Source: Roseiflexus sp.
Lineage (GTDB): Bacteria; Chloroflexota; Chloroflexia; Chloroflexales; Roseiflexaceae
Direction: 5' to 3'
NCBI GenBank assembly: GCA_025062325.1
Contig: JANXAL010000012.1
Span: forward strand, 1 to 35,889
DNA length: 35,889 bases
Numbering within the stretch: the stretch's first letter is position 1; each line of letters starts with the position of its first letter. A program made the translations under genes and the position numbers. A model generated the notes under the pieces. The model saw only the letters and a list, made by a program, of their open reading frames with translations. It was not told the origin of the DNA and searched no databases. This document shows positions 1 through 6,824 of this stretch, in pieces.

Positions 1-82
1 GGGGGGGGATGAGGGGAAAACAGGCGTCAGGATGCGGCAAACCCGCTTCGCACACTAAAAGCCTGCCCTTGAGGATGCCCTA

Positions 83-104
83 ACCCCCAACCCCCCAACC
101 CCCC
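83..104 (-). repeat. C-tract / possible G-quadruplex
   Basis: The plus strand shows three C runs of 5-6 bases separated by AA, preceded by a CCC at 78-80. Read on the minus strand this gives four G runs with short TT and TTA loops, which fits a G-quadruplex pattern. It lies just downstream of the minus-strand DapA-family gene, so it would be in the 3' end of that transcript. Structure formation is inference. Confidence 0.5.
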
Positions 105-189
105 GCATACAGGGAGCGAAGGGAGCAATGACAACGTTTGCGAGGTCACAGTACCACAATCCCCCGCATGCGGGGGGCGAAGGGGGTGG
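100..189. repeat. Two copies of a GC-rich palindromic element
   Basis: Two related stretches start at 100 and 161, each beginning CCCCCGCAT and continuing into a G-rich half followed by GCGAAGGG. The second contains a perfect 16-base palindrome (161-176, CCCCCGCATGCGGGGG). Similar CGCATGCG-centred elements recur at about 32,515-32,530. This looks like a dispersed extragenic palindrome family. The 1-247 stretch holds no convincing gene. Confidence 0.5.
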
Positions 190-247
190 GAGAAGGGAGC
201 AGTGGGACGGGACAAGGGGCAACAAAGGCGCCGAAGCGCAACACCCA

Positions 248-1153
248 CTATACATCCGACAAACGCTCCACGTGAGAGACCTGCTGCACTGCCGCCCATA
301 GCGCTTCTGCTTCGTCGGGCGCCAGATCTACAAGCGGGAAGCGCGATGAGGCTCGCGGCAGATCGGTAAGGTACGCCAGCAGCGCCTTAATCGCTGGCGG
401 GGCGCTATACGGCTTCAGCGCCTGACTGAGCGCCGTCACTCGCTGCTGGGCGGCCTCCACGTCGCTGCCGGTTAGATAGGCGGTCATCACAGCGCGCATC
501 TCACGCGGGAAGACATTGCTCAACGCAAAGATTCCGCCTGCGGCGCCGTCGCGGAGCGCCTGCGCCAGCAGCTCCGCATTGCCGACATACACCCGCAATC
601 CCGGAAAACGCTGCGTCAGCGCTGCCAGATAGGCGGGATCACCCCCGCTATCCTTCAGGCCGTACACCATGTGCGGATGGCTCTGGTACAGACCTTCGAT
701 CACAGCAGACGTGATGGGGACGTGGCTTATCGGCGGAATGTGGTAGAGGATCAGGCGTGCGCCAGACGGCAGGGCGTCGCACAGGGCGCGATAATATCCC
801 AGCAGACCGGCGTCGCTTAGGTTTTTGAAGTAGAACGGCGGCAGCACCAGCGCAGCGTCAGCGCCGCGTTCGATTGCATAGCGTGTCAACGCAATCGTAT
901 CACTCAACGCAGCGCAGCCGGTTCCCGCAAACACCCGCAACCGTCCGCGGTGCTGCATCACCGTGTCGAAAATCGCCATCCGCTCGGCGACGCTCAACGA
1001 CTGCCCTTCGCCAGTTGTACCGCAGGGTACGACGCCGTCGACCCCCTGCGCTTCCAGCCAGCGCAGATGCCTAACGATAAAGCTGTGATCGACAGCGCCT
1101 GACGGTGACGTGAATGGCGTAACGCTGGCAACGAAGAGTTCTGGCGCACCCAT
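248..1153 (-). CDS. DapA-family class I aldolase/lyase, substrate uncertain
   Basis: The 301-residue product has the length and core motifs of the dihydrodipicolinate synthase/N-acetylneuraminate lyase family, (beta/alpha)8 barrels that form a Schiff base with a keto acid. Visible motifs are GTTGEG (45-50), which binds the keto-acid carboxylate, Tyr137 in YHIPP, and the Schiff-base Lys167 in GLKDSGGD. True DapA proteins usually have an Arg shortly after the YNVP motif to bind the second substrate. Here the sequence reads YHIPPISHVP with no such Arg, so a keto-sugar-acid or hydroxy-oxoglutarate aldolase is as likely as DapA. A GAGAGG ribosome site precedes the ATG. It follows the biotin carboxylase gene by 14 bases, so the two are probably co-transcribed. 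Confidence 0.85.
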   Translation of the reverse strand: MGAPELFVASVTPFTSPSGAVDHSFIVRHLRWLEAQGVDGVVPCGTTGEGQSLSVAERMAIFDTVMQHRGRLRVFAGTGCAALSDTIALTRYAIERGADAALVLPPFYFKNLSDAGLLGYYRALCDALPSGARLILYHIPPISHVPITSAVIEGLYQSHPHMVYGLKDSGGDPAYLAALTQRFPGLRVYVGNAELLAQALRDGAAGGIFALSNVFPREMRAVMTAYLTGSDVEAAQQRVTALSQALKPYSAPPAIKALLAYLTDLPRASSRFPLVDLAPDEAEALWAAVQQVSHVERLSDV

Positions 1154-1167
1154 AGACCTCTCGAGAT

Positions 1168-2943
1168 TTATGCTGCGACTTCTCCGGCAGCGCGATAGGT
1201 CGCCAGCACCGTACCAGGCTCGACGGTCTGCCCGACTTGCACGCGCACTTCGCCAATGACCCCTTTGCGCGGAGCAGTGATCTCGTTCTCCATCTTCATC
1301 GCTTCAATCACGAACACCACCTGGCCCGCCTCCACCGCCTGACCGGGCGTCACCAGCACCGCTGAGACTATTCCCTGCAACGAACTGGCGACCCCGTCGG
1401 TAACCGGATGGAGCGCTCGATGCGCGGCGCGGTCGCTCGCCTGCCGGACGCGCCGCTCCGTCCGCTCGGCACGTGTTTCAGCTTCCGCTACCCGAACGGT
1501 GAAGAGTCGTCCATTGACTTCGACCTCAAAGATGCGCGCCGGTCCGCTGGTTATCGCACCAGCTGATACCAGACTCAGCGGACCATGACTCAACGAACTC
1601 AACTGATCGGCAAGGTGCTGCTGAATAAAATTGACGGTCGCCTTGCCCTCCTGGAATACGGGATGTGACATGGTCAGGAGATGGAATGGGATGGTATGCG
1701 CCACTCCGACGATCCGATAATCCATCAGCGCGCGGCGCATGCGCGCAATCGCCTCGGCGCGGTCATCACCCCAGCAGATCAACTTGGCAATTAATGAGTC
1801 GTAGTGTTGCGGAATAGTATACCCCTTATGCACGCCGCTGTCGACTCGCACGCCGAAGCCATAGGGCTCACTATACTCGACGAGCGTTCCCAGCGAGGGA
1901 CGGAAGTTGTTAGCGGGATCTTCCGCATTGATCCGACACTCAATCGCATGCCCGCGAATCGTAATATCGTTCTGGGTCAGCCAGAGCCGTTCGCCGCGTG
2001 CAATTCGCAACTGCGCCTTCACCAGATCAACACCGGTCACCATTTCAGTGACGGTATGCTCAACCTGGATGCGGGTATTCATCTCAAGAAAATAGAACTC
2101 ACCGTCCTGATAGATAAACTCAAGCGTACCGGCGCTGACGTACCCGACCTGCTTCGCCAGGCGAACCGCCGCCTCTCCCATACGCCGACGCATTTCAGGG
2201 GTTATGATCGGGGAAGGGCTTTCCTCAATCAGCTTCTGATGACGGCGCTGGATTGAACATTCGCGCTCGCCGAGGTGGATGACATTCCCATGCGCGTCTG
2301 CCAGCACCTGAATTTCGATGTGGCGCGGATCGGTCAGATATTTCTCCACATACACGTCGGCGTTGCCAAAACCAATCTCTGCTTCGCGCCGCGCGCTCTC
2401 GAACGCCTGCCGCAACTCGCTCTCCTCGAATACGACGCGGAATCCGCGCCCGCCGCCGCCAGCGACAGCCTTGATAGCGATAGGGTAGCCGTACTCGTGA
2501 GCGCATGCGCGCAGTTCCTCAAGGGTGCCAACCGGATGGAGCGTTCCGGGCACGACTGGAACCCCTGCCGCTCGAGCTTCACGGCGCGCGGCGACCTTTC
2601 CACCCATACGCTCCATCACCTCAGCCGGAGGACCGATGAAGACGAGACCGGCAAGCGTGACGGCGCGTGCGAACGACGGGTTCTCTGCCAGGAAGCCGTA
2701 CCCTGGATGCACGGCGCCAGCCCCCGACTCGCGTGCAACCTCAATAATCCGCTCGATGTTCAGATAACTTTGCGCTGCCGAAGCCGGACCCACTAGATAG
2801 GCGGCGTCGGCATACGCTACGTGGGGCGCATGCCGATCAGCTTCGCTGTAGATCGCAACCGTCCGCAGCCCCAGCTCCTTGCAGGCGCGCATCACGCGCA
2901 AAGCAATCTCACCGCGATTGGCAACCAGCACAGTATCGAACAT
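1168..2943 (-). CDS. accC: Biotin carboxylase-biotin carrier fusion (acyl-CoA or pyruvate carboxylase alpha subunit)
   Basis: This enzyme subunit carboxylates its own biotin using ATP and bicarbonate, and passes the carboxyl group to a separate carboxyltransferase. The order is biotin carboxylase N domain (from MFDTVLVANRGEI), ATP-grasp domain with GGGGRGF near residue 165 and the conserved EMNTRIQVEHTVTE stretch, biotin carboxylase C domain, a charged linker, and a C-terminal biotinyl domain with EAMKM, biotin on Lys550. Length is 591 residues. I start at 2943 because the family consensus begins there and a GAGGGG ribosome site lies just upstream; the reading frame is open 46 codons further but that part is not conserved. 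No carboxyltransferase gene is in the window, so acetyl/propionyl-CoA versus pyruvate as acceptor cannot be decided. Such carboxylases feed fatty acid synthesis or the 3-hydroxypropionate bicycle in Chloroflexota. Confidence 0.9.
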   Translation of the reverse strand: MFDTVLVANRGEIALRVMRACKELGLRTVAIYSEADRHAPHVAYADAAYLVGPASAAQSYLNIERIIEVARESGAGAVHPGYGFLAENPSFARAVTLAGLVFIGPPAEVMERMGGKVAARREARAAGVPVVPGTLHPVGTLEELRACAHEYGYPIAIKAVAGGGGRGFRVVFEESELRQAFESARREAEIGFGNADVYVEKYLTDPRHIEIQVLADAHGNVIHLGERECSIQRRHQKLIEESPSPIITPEMRRRMGEAAVRLAKQVGYVSAGTLEFIYQDGEFYFLEMNTRIQVEHTVTEMVTGVDLVKAQLRIARGERLWLTQNDITIRGHAIECRINAEDPANNFRPSLGTLVEYSEPYGFGVRVDSGVHKGYTIPQHYDSLIAKLICWGDDRAEAIARMRRALMDYRIVGVAHTIPFHLLTMSHPVFQEGKATVNFIQQHLADQLSSLSHGPLSLVSAGAITSGPARIFEVEVNGRLFTVRVAEAETRAERTERRVRQASDRAAHRALHPVTDGVASSLQGIVSAVLVTPGQAVEAGQVVFVIEAMKMENEITAPRKGVIGEVRVQVGQTVEPGTVLATYRAAGEVAA

Positions 2944-2965
2944 ATGCCCCTCACTCTGCCGCTTA

Positions 2966-3232
2966 TTAGTCGAACATTCCCAGAATGCCGACGCTCCAGC
3001 GCGCCGCACGACCGGCCCGGTCAACTGTTCTCCAGGTGACAGAGCTATCCCCGCGCGCTGGCACGCCACCTTGCGCTGCAACCAGCGCCGCTGCCTGCCA
3101 GGCGGTTCGTCGCGGCGCTGCTTCGATCATCTCTGACTGCTCAGCTTCTAGGTAGAGATGGATTGCTGCAAGCGCTGCAGCGACGAGCTCGTCGTCGATG
3201 CGTGTCGGGCTTACCAGGGAATAGTGGCTCAT
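2966..3232 (-). CDS. Small acyl-CoA carboxylase-associated protein (epsilon-like)
   Basis: The 88-residue product begins with a helix-rich stretch (DDELVAAALAAIHLYLEAEQ, residues 13-32) followed by a linker, a Trp at 45, and an Arg/Trp-rich C-terminus. Short proteins with this layout, an IxxAIxxYLE helix and then a basic tail, commonly accompany biotin-dependent carboxylase subunits. It lies 22 bases upstream of the biotin carboxylase gene on the same strand, which supports a role in that complex. The assignment is by pattern and context, not by a strong motif. The ribosome binding site is weak. Confidence 0.55.
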   Translation of the reverse strand: MSHYSLVSPTRIDDELVAAALAAIHLYLEAEQSEMIEAAPRRTAWQAAALVAAQGGVPARGDSSVTWRTVDRAGRAARWSVGILGMFD

Positions 3233-3296
3233 GGCGCTCTATGCCTGTTTCACGACGGAATACGCAACGATCCGCACTTGGAATGTGAATAGTTTC

Positions 3297-3302
3297 ATTA
3301 TA
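3297..3302 (-). promoter_or_regulatory. -10 box for the carboxylase operon
   Basis: A perfect TATAAT reads on the minus strand about 65 bases upstream of the small carboxylase-associated gene. No good -35 box is seen at 17 bases, so the promoter may need an activator. Confidence 0.4.
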
Positions 3303-3324
3303 TGCGCCATGGTTACGGCGCTGT

Positions 3325-3412
3325 GTACGTCTACCATCGAATAGTACCGGTGTACCAGGTACTGTCGGGCTATTGCGCGCATTGATATAATCTTAACCAA
3401 AAGGGTGTACCC
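3325..3412. promoter_or_regulatory. GTAC-rich cluster between divergent promoters
   Basis: Five GTAC tetramers occur in 86 bases (3325, 3344, 3352, 3359, 3407). GGTGTACC is repeated exactly at 3349-3356 and 3404-3411, and the second copy sits in the inverted repeat AGGGTGTACCCT. They bracket the pilin promoter and lie upstream of the carboxylase promoter. This could be a regulator binding region; no known regulator site was recognised. Confidence 0.35.
3383..3391 (+). promoter_or_regulatory. Extended -10 promoter of the pilin gene
   Basis: TGATATAAT is a perfect extended -10 element (TG at 3383, TATAAT at 3386-3391). The -35 region is poor, as is usual for extended -10 promoters. Predicted start is near 3398, giving an untranslated leader of about 130 bases before the pilin ATG. 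Confidence 0.55.
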
Positions 3413-3528
3413 TGAGCGGCGTCGCCTGCGGTTCTCACGCAGCAGCGCATTGCAGACTCATTCAGGATCACCTGCTGTCACAACCTCGGACATCGCACTC
3501 GACGCATCAGTAAAGGGGGTGAGAACGC

Positions 3529-3759
3529 ATGGAACGGCGGCTATTAACATTACATGCCGCCATACACGACGCTATACGTCGGATGGCGGTGCGCGCGTGG
3601 ACATGGCAGCTTTTGCGCGGCGAAGGTCAGGGATTGGTGGAGTATTCGCTCTTGTTGGCGCTAATTGTTCTGGTAGTGATTGGTATCGTCGCGGTGATGG
3701 GCAACACGGTGAGCGGTATGTGGTATCAGCGGATCATTGAGCGCTGGCCCGCATTGTAG
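3529..3759 (+). CDS. Flp/type IVb pilin
   Basis: The 76-residue protein has the hallmarks of Flp-type pilins: a basic leader, a prepilin peptidase site, Glu and Tyr at mature +5 and +6, then one hydrophobic helix. Cleavage between Gly33 and Gln34 puts Glu38 at +5 and Tyr39 at +6, followed by SLLLALIVLVVIGIVAVMG. Mature length would be 43 residues. Start at 3529 is supported by AAGGGGGTG a few bases upstream; Met19 is an alternative. No tad secretion genes are nearby, so the pilus machinery must be encoded elsewhere. It has its own promoter and terminator, so it is a monocistronic unit. Confidence 0.8.
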   Translation: MERRLLTLHAAIHDAIRRMAVRAWTWQLLRGEGQGLVEYSLLLALIVLVVIGIVAVMGNTVSGMWYQRIIERWPAL

Positions 3760-3800
3760 TCAAAAGGCGTCAAAATAGCGCACTTGTTTCTGTTGTTCTT

Positions 3801-3829
3801 CAGCGTCCACAGCGTGTGGACGCTGTTTT
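3801..3829 (+). terminator. Rho-independent terminator of the pilin gene
   Basis: A perfect 11-base stem (CAGCGTCCACA / TGTGGACGCTG) with a GCG loop is followed by TTTT. It lies 41 bases after the pilin stop and just beyond the end of the convergent RqcH gene. The opposite strand lacks a T tail, so it serves mainly the pilin. Confidence 0.85.
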
Positions 3830-3842
3830 GTGCACATTTGCC

Positions 3843-5594
3843 TTACCACGGCGGTCGCGGCGCAACCCGCACTGCGCGCTCCGCCTGGTACGTCACCAGA
3901 CCCGTCGGCCCTCCGCGGACTTTGCGCACGGAGCGTCGCCGCGCAATCTCGACCTCGACGCTCGCCGACGAGCGCAGAGCGCTGTAGTACGCCGCCAGCG
4001 CCGCTGCTTCCTCGATGGTACGTTCTGGAACGTCGCGTCCCCCGGTTTTGATGATGACGTGCGCGCCAGGAGCGCCGCGCACATGCAGCCAGAGATCGTC
4101 GGGCGCGCCGAGACGGAAGGTGACCTGCTCGTTCTGCTGCGCCGTCCGCCCGATGTAGATTGTGAACCCGTCGCTCGACTCGATGCGCAGGGGAGGCGCA
4201 GGGCGCACCGGACGCTGCCGGGCGCGCTCTGCAGGCGAAGGTCCCAGATACCCCTCCGCTTCCGCCTCGCGCGCAATCGCTTCAATCTCCTCAAACCGTT
4301 CCGCGAGGTCCAGCAGCGCCAGCATCTCGTCGAGACCTGTCAGCCGCAACTCGACAGCGCGCAATCGCTCGGGGATTCCGGCAAGCGCACTTTTGGCTTT
4401 GTCGTAGGCGCGAAACCGCTCTTGGGCGCATTCAACCGGCGACTTGCGCGGGTCAAGAACAATGGTGCGCCCTTCAACCTCGAGACGATCCTGCCCGGGC
4501 GTTAGTGCGTGGAGAAAAGCGAATATCATTTCTCCCTCCCAGCGCAGCCGATCAAGCTCTGCTGCTCGCTGCAACTCTGCTTGCAACGCGGATCGCTGGC
4601 GCTCCAGACGTTCGCGCGCCTCGCTCAACCGCTCGCGTAGGGCATCGCGGCGTTGCTGGTGCGCTGTCAGGCGCTCACGCGCTGAATAGTACTCATCAAG
4701 CGCAGCGCTCATCGAGGGGCAGGGACGCGCTCGGGGCAGGTGCGTTATCTCATATGGCGCGAATGCGATTGGGCCGCTCTCATCGACAACGATGTGCGGC
4801 GCCCAGGGCGTCTGCCACAAGCGACGCAGTGCATCAGCAAGCGCATCCCACGGCAGATCGACGTTGGTCGGCACGAGAGCGCGCCCCATCACTCGATAGA
4901 CCACCTCGCGCGCAGCAAGCGGCGACAACCCGCGATACGCCGCCACGAGCGCACGCGCCAGATCAGGCTGACCATCCGGGATGGCGGCGCGCAGCTCGTC
5001 AGCGGTTGCCTGTCGTGGATCGCGTTTGGTCTGCGGCGGCGGCAGTTCGTATGGTTCGCGCGGCAGCACCGGTCGGCGGCTCATGCGCGGCGTCACGTGC
5101 CGCGCCGCTGCCAAAATGATATTGTCGTCGCCGACCAGCACAATGTTGCTGCGCTGTTCCATGATTTCGACAATCAGCTCACAGCGTAGCGTTTCTTCCT
5201 CCGGCGCCGCGTCGTGCGGCGGAGCATTATCATCGTCGAGATCCGCCTCGTGATCGGAGTTGCGCTGGATGGGACGTTTGGCTATACTTAGCAGCAGTAC
5301 GCGTTCCAGGTCAGGTTGCTCGATAGCAACGATCCGGCCATGATTGACATATTTGCGCAACAGGAGGAGGAGTGGCGGCGTCGCATCGGTGCCGCGCGAG
5401 AGGCGCACCGGGCTCAACTGAACTCGCGCAAACTGAGGATGAGCTGAGAGAAGCAAATAGAAGCGACGACCGGCATAGATTTCGAGCGCGACGCTCAATA
5501 AGGTAGGCAGAAATACGCGCTGAACGCGCCCTCCCACAATGCAGGCGCGCAATTCATCGACAACGGCGGCAAGAGTCAGTGCATCGAAATACAT
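3843..5594 (-). CDS. rqcH: RqcH/NFACT family ribosome quality control protein
   Basis: NFACT proteins bind obstructed large ribosomal subunits carrying peptidyl-tRNA and, in bacteria, direct C-terminal alanine tailing that marks the chain for degradation. The protein has the N-terminal NFACT-N domain starting MYFDALTLAAVVDEL, an acidic insert (DLDDDNAPPHDAAPEEE), a long coiled-coil centre rich in Arg/Glu/Leu, and a C-terminal NFACT-R domain with DLWLHVRGAPGAHVIIKTGG. I start at the second Met (5594), where the family begins; four codons upstream is another ATG at 5606. With that start, the Asp-Arg pair known at 97-98 in Bacillus subtilis RqcH appears here as Glu97-Arg98. It is divergent from gmk with only ~40 bases between. 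Confidence 0.9.
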   Translation of the reverse strand: MYFDALTLAAVVDELRACIVGGRVQRVFLPTLLSVALEIYAGRRFYLLLSAHPQFARVQLSPVRLSRGTDATPPLLLLLRKYVNHGRIVAIEQPDLERVLLLSIAKRPIQRNSDHEADLDDDNAPPHDAAPEEETLRCELIVEIMEQRSNIVLVGDDNIILAAARHVTPRMSRRPVLPREPYELPPPQTKRDPRQATADELRAAIPDGQPDLARALVAAYRGLSPLAAREVVYRVMGRALVPTNVDLPWDALADALRRLWQTPWAPHIVVDESGPIAFAPYEITHLPRARPCPSMSAALDEYYSARERLTAHQQRRDALRERLSEARERLERQRSALQAELQRAAELDRLRWEGEMIFAFLHALTPGQDRLEVEGRTIVLDPRKSPVECAQERFRAYDKAKSALAGIPERLRAVELRLTGLDEMLALLDLAERFEEIEAIAREAEAEGYLGPSPAERARQRPVRPAPPLRIESSDGFTIYIGRTAQQNEQVTFRLGAPDDLWLHVRGAPGAHVIIKTGGRDVPERTIEEAAALAAYYSALRSSASVEVEIARRRSVRKVRGGPTGLVTYQAERAVRVAPRPPW

Positions 5595-5604
5595 TGCAAT
5601 CCGC

Positions 5605-5610
5605 ATTATA
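5605..5610 (-). promoter_or_regulatory. Possible -10 box overlapping the rqcH start
   Basis: TATAAT on the minus strand overlaps the upstream ATG at 5606. If used, transcription would start within a few bases of the ATG at 5594, making the mRNA nearly leaderless. No good ribosome site is seen before either ATG, which agrees with this. Inference only. Confidence 0.35.
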
Positions 5611-5636
5611 GCACGCAGGGCGGGAAAGGGAGGAGT

Positions 5637-6269
5637 ATGCCCATTGCTGATCGTAATCCATTACTCGACGGTCTGCCAGCGTATCCGCTGTTGATCGTCA
5701 TCTCCGGTCCATCGGGCGTTGGAAAAGACTCCATCCTGAACCGGATGCGTGAACTGAATGCGCCGTTTCACTTCGTCGTCACTGCAACCGACCGTCCGAT
5801 GCGGGCTGGCGAACGCGACGGGTACGATTATCATTTTGTGACGACGGAGCGCTTTCGGGAGATGATCAGTCAGGGTGAGCTGATCGAATGGGCGCGGGTC
5901 TATGGTCACTACAAAGGCATTCCGGCGTCTGAGGTGCGCGATGCGCTGGCATCAGGGCGCGATGTTGTCCTGCGGATCGATGTCCAGGGCGCTGCCACTG
6001 TTCGCCGGTTAGCGCCTGAAGCCGTGCTTATCTTCATCGCACCAGGCAGCATGGACGAACTCCGGGTGCGGCTTGAGCAGCGTCGCACTGAGAGCAGCGC
6101 GGAGATCGACCGTCGCCTTAGCGTGGCGCAGCAGGAGATGGAAGCGATTGACACGTTTGATTATATCGTGGTGAACCGCGCCAATCGCCTGGACGACGCG
6201 GTTGCCCAGATTCAGGCCATTGTGGCGGCGGAAAAGTTGCGCGTGCATCCGCGATACGTTGCGTTGTAG
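5637..6269 (+). CDS. gmk: Guanylate kinase
   Basis: Converts GMP and ATP to GDP and ADP, an essential step in GTP and dGTP supply. The 210-residue length is typical. The P-loop GPSGVGK is at residues 24-30, followed by Asp-Ser where Thr/Ser-rich residues are usual. The GMP-binding segment TDRPMRAGERDGYDYHFV and the lid region (EQRRTESSAEIDRRL) are clear. GGGAGGAG lies directly before the ATG, a strong ribosome site. It is the first gene of a plus-strand series that continues with yqeY, 33 bases downstream. Confidence 0.95.
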   Translation: MPIADRNPLLDGLPAYPLLIVISGPSGVGKDSILNRMRELNAPFHFVVTATDRPMRAGERDGYDYHFVTTERFREMISQGELIEWARVYGHYKGIPASEVRDALASGRDVVLRIDVQGAATVRRLAPEAVLIFIAPGSMDELRVRLEQRRTESSAEIDRRLSVAQQEMEAIDTFDYIVVNRANRLDDAVAQIQAIVAAEKLRVHPRYVAL

Positions 6270-6302
6270 TGCGGAATGCGCCAATGTGAGCGGAGAACAT
6301 GT

Positions 6303-6824
6303 ATGGCATTGCTCGAACAATTGCAGAACGATCTGAAGACAGCGCTGAAGAGCGGCGATCGATTGCGTGTCGATACGATCCGTCTGGCGATCGACGCTCT
6401 GAAGAAAGCCCAGATGGCGCAGGTGAAAGCCGCGTTCGACGCGGCTGGCGGCGAGTCGGCGGATGCGGCTGCGCTCGCGGCGATTGATCGCGAGGCAACG
6501 CTGACCGAAGCGGCAGAGCAGGAGGTCATCACCAAAGAAGTAAAGCGCCGGCGCGAAGCTGCTGAACTATATCGCAAGGGAGGGCGAATCGATCTTGCCG
6601 AGAAAGAGGAAGCGGAAGCGGCAATCCTGCAGGCGTATCTGCCGCAGCAACTCTCGGCGGAAGAACTGCGCCCTCTCGTCAAGGCGATTATTGATGAAAT
6701 CGGCGCTGCTAGTCCTGCCGATATGGGCAAGGTTATGCCGGTATTGATGCAGCGGCTCAAAGGGCGCGCCGATGGTCGCCTGATCAATCAGTTGGCGCGC
6801 GATCTCCTGAGCCAGGCGCAGTGA
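6303..6824 (+). CDS. yqeY: GatB/YqeY domain protein
   Basis: Small helical protein related to the tail domain of the GatB amidotransferase subunit, thought to act on tRNA-linked processes; its exact role is not established. It begins MALLEQLQNDLKTALKSGD and contains KEVKRRREAAELYRKGGR and LPQQLSAEEL, typical family stretches. At 173 residues it is somewhat longer than the usual ~150 because of an Ala-rich insert near residues 45-75. The start at 6303 is chosen for the family consensus and the upstream GGAG; an in-frame start at 6276 is less likely. Its stop overlaps the next gene's GTG. Confidence 0.85.
   Translation: MALLEQLQNDLKTALKSGDRLRVDTIRLAIDALKKAQMAQVKAAFDAAGGESADAAALAAIDREATLTEAAEQEVITKEVKRRREAAELYRKGGRIDLAEKEEAEAAILQAYLPQQLSAEELRPLVKAIIDEIGAASPADMGKVMPVLMQRLKGRADGRLINQLARDLLSQAQ

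Noticed and set aside
4505-5119. Plus-strand open frame of 204 codons opposite rqcH
   Set aside because: Shadow of the coiled-coil coding region, Arg/Ala-rich with no motif.
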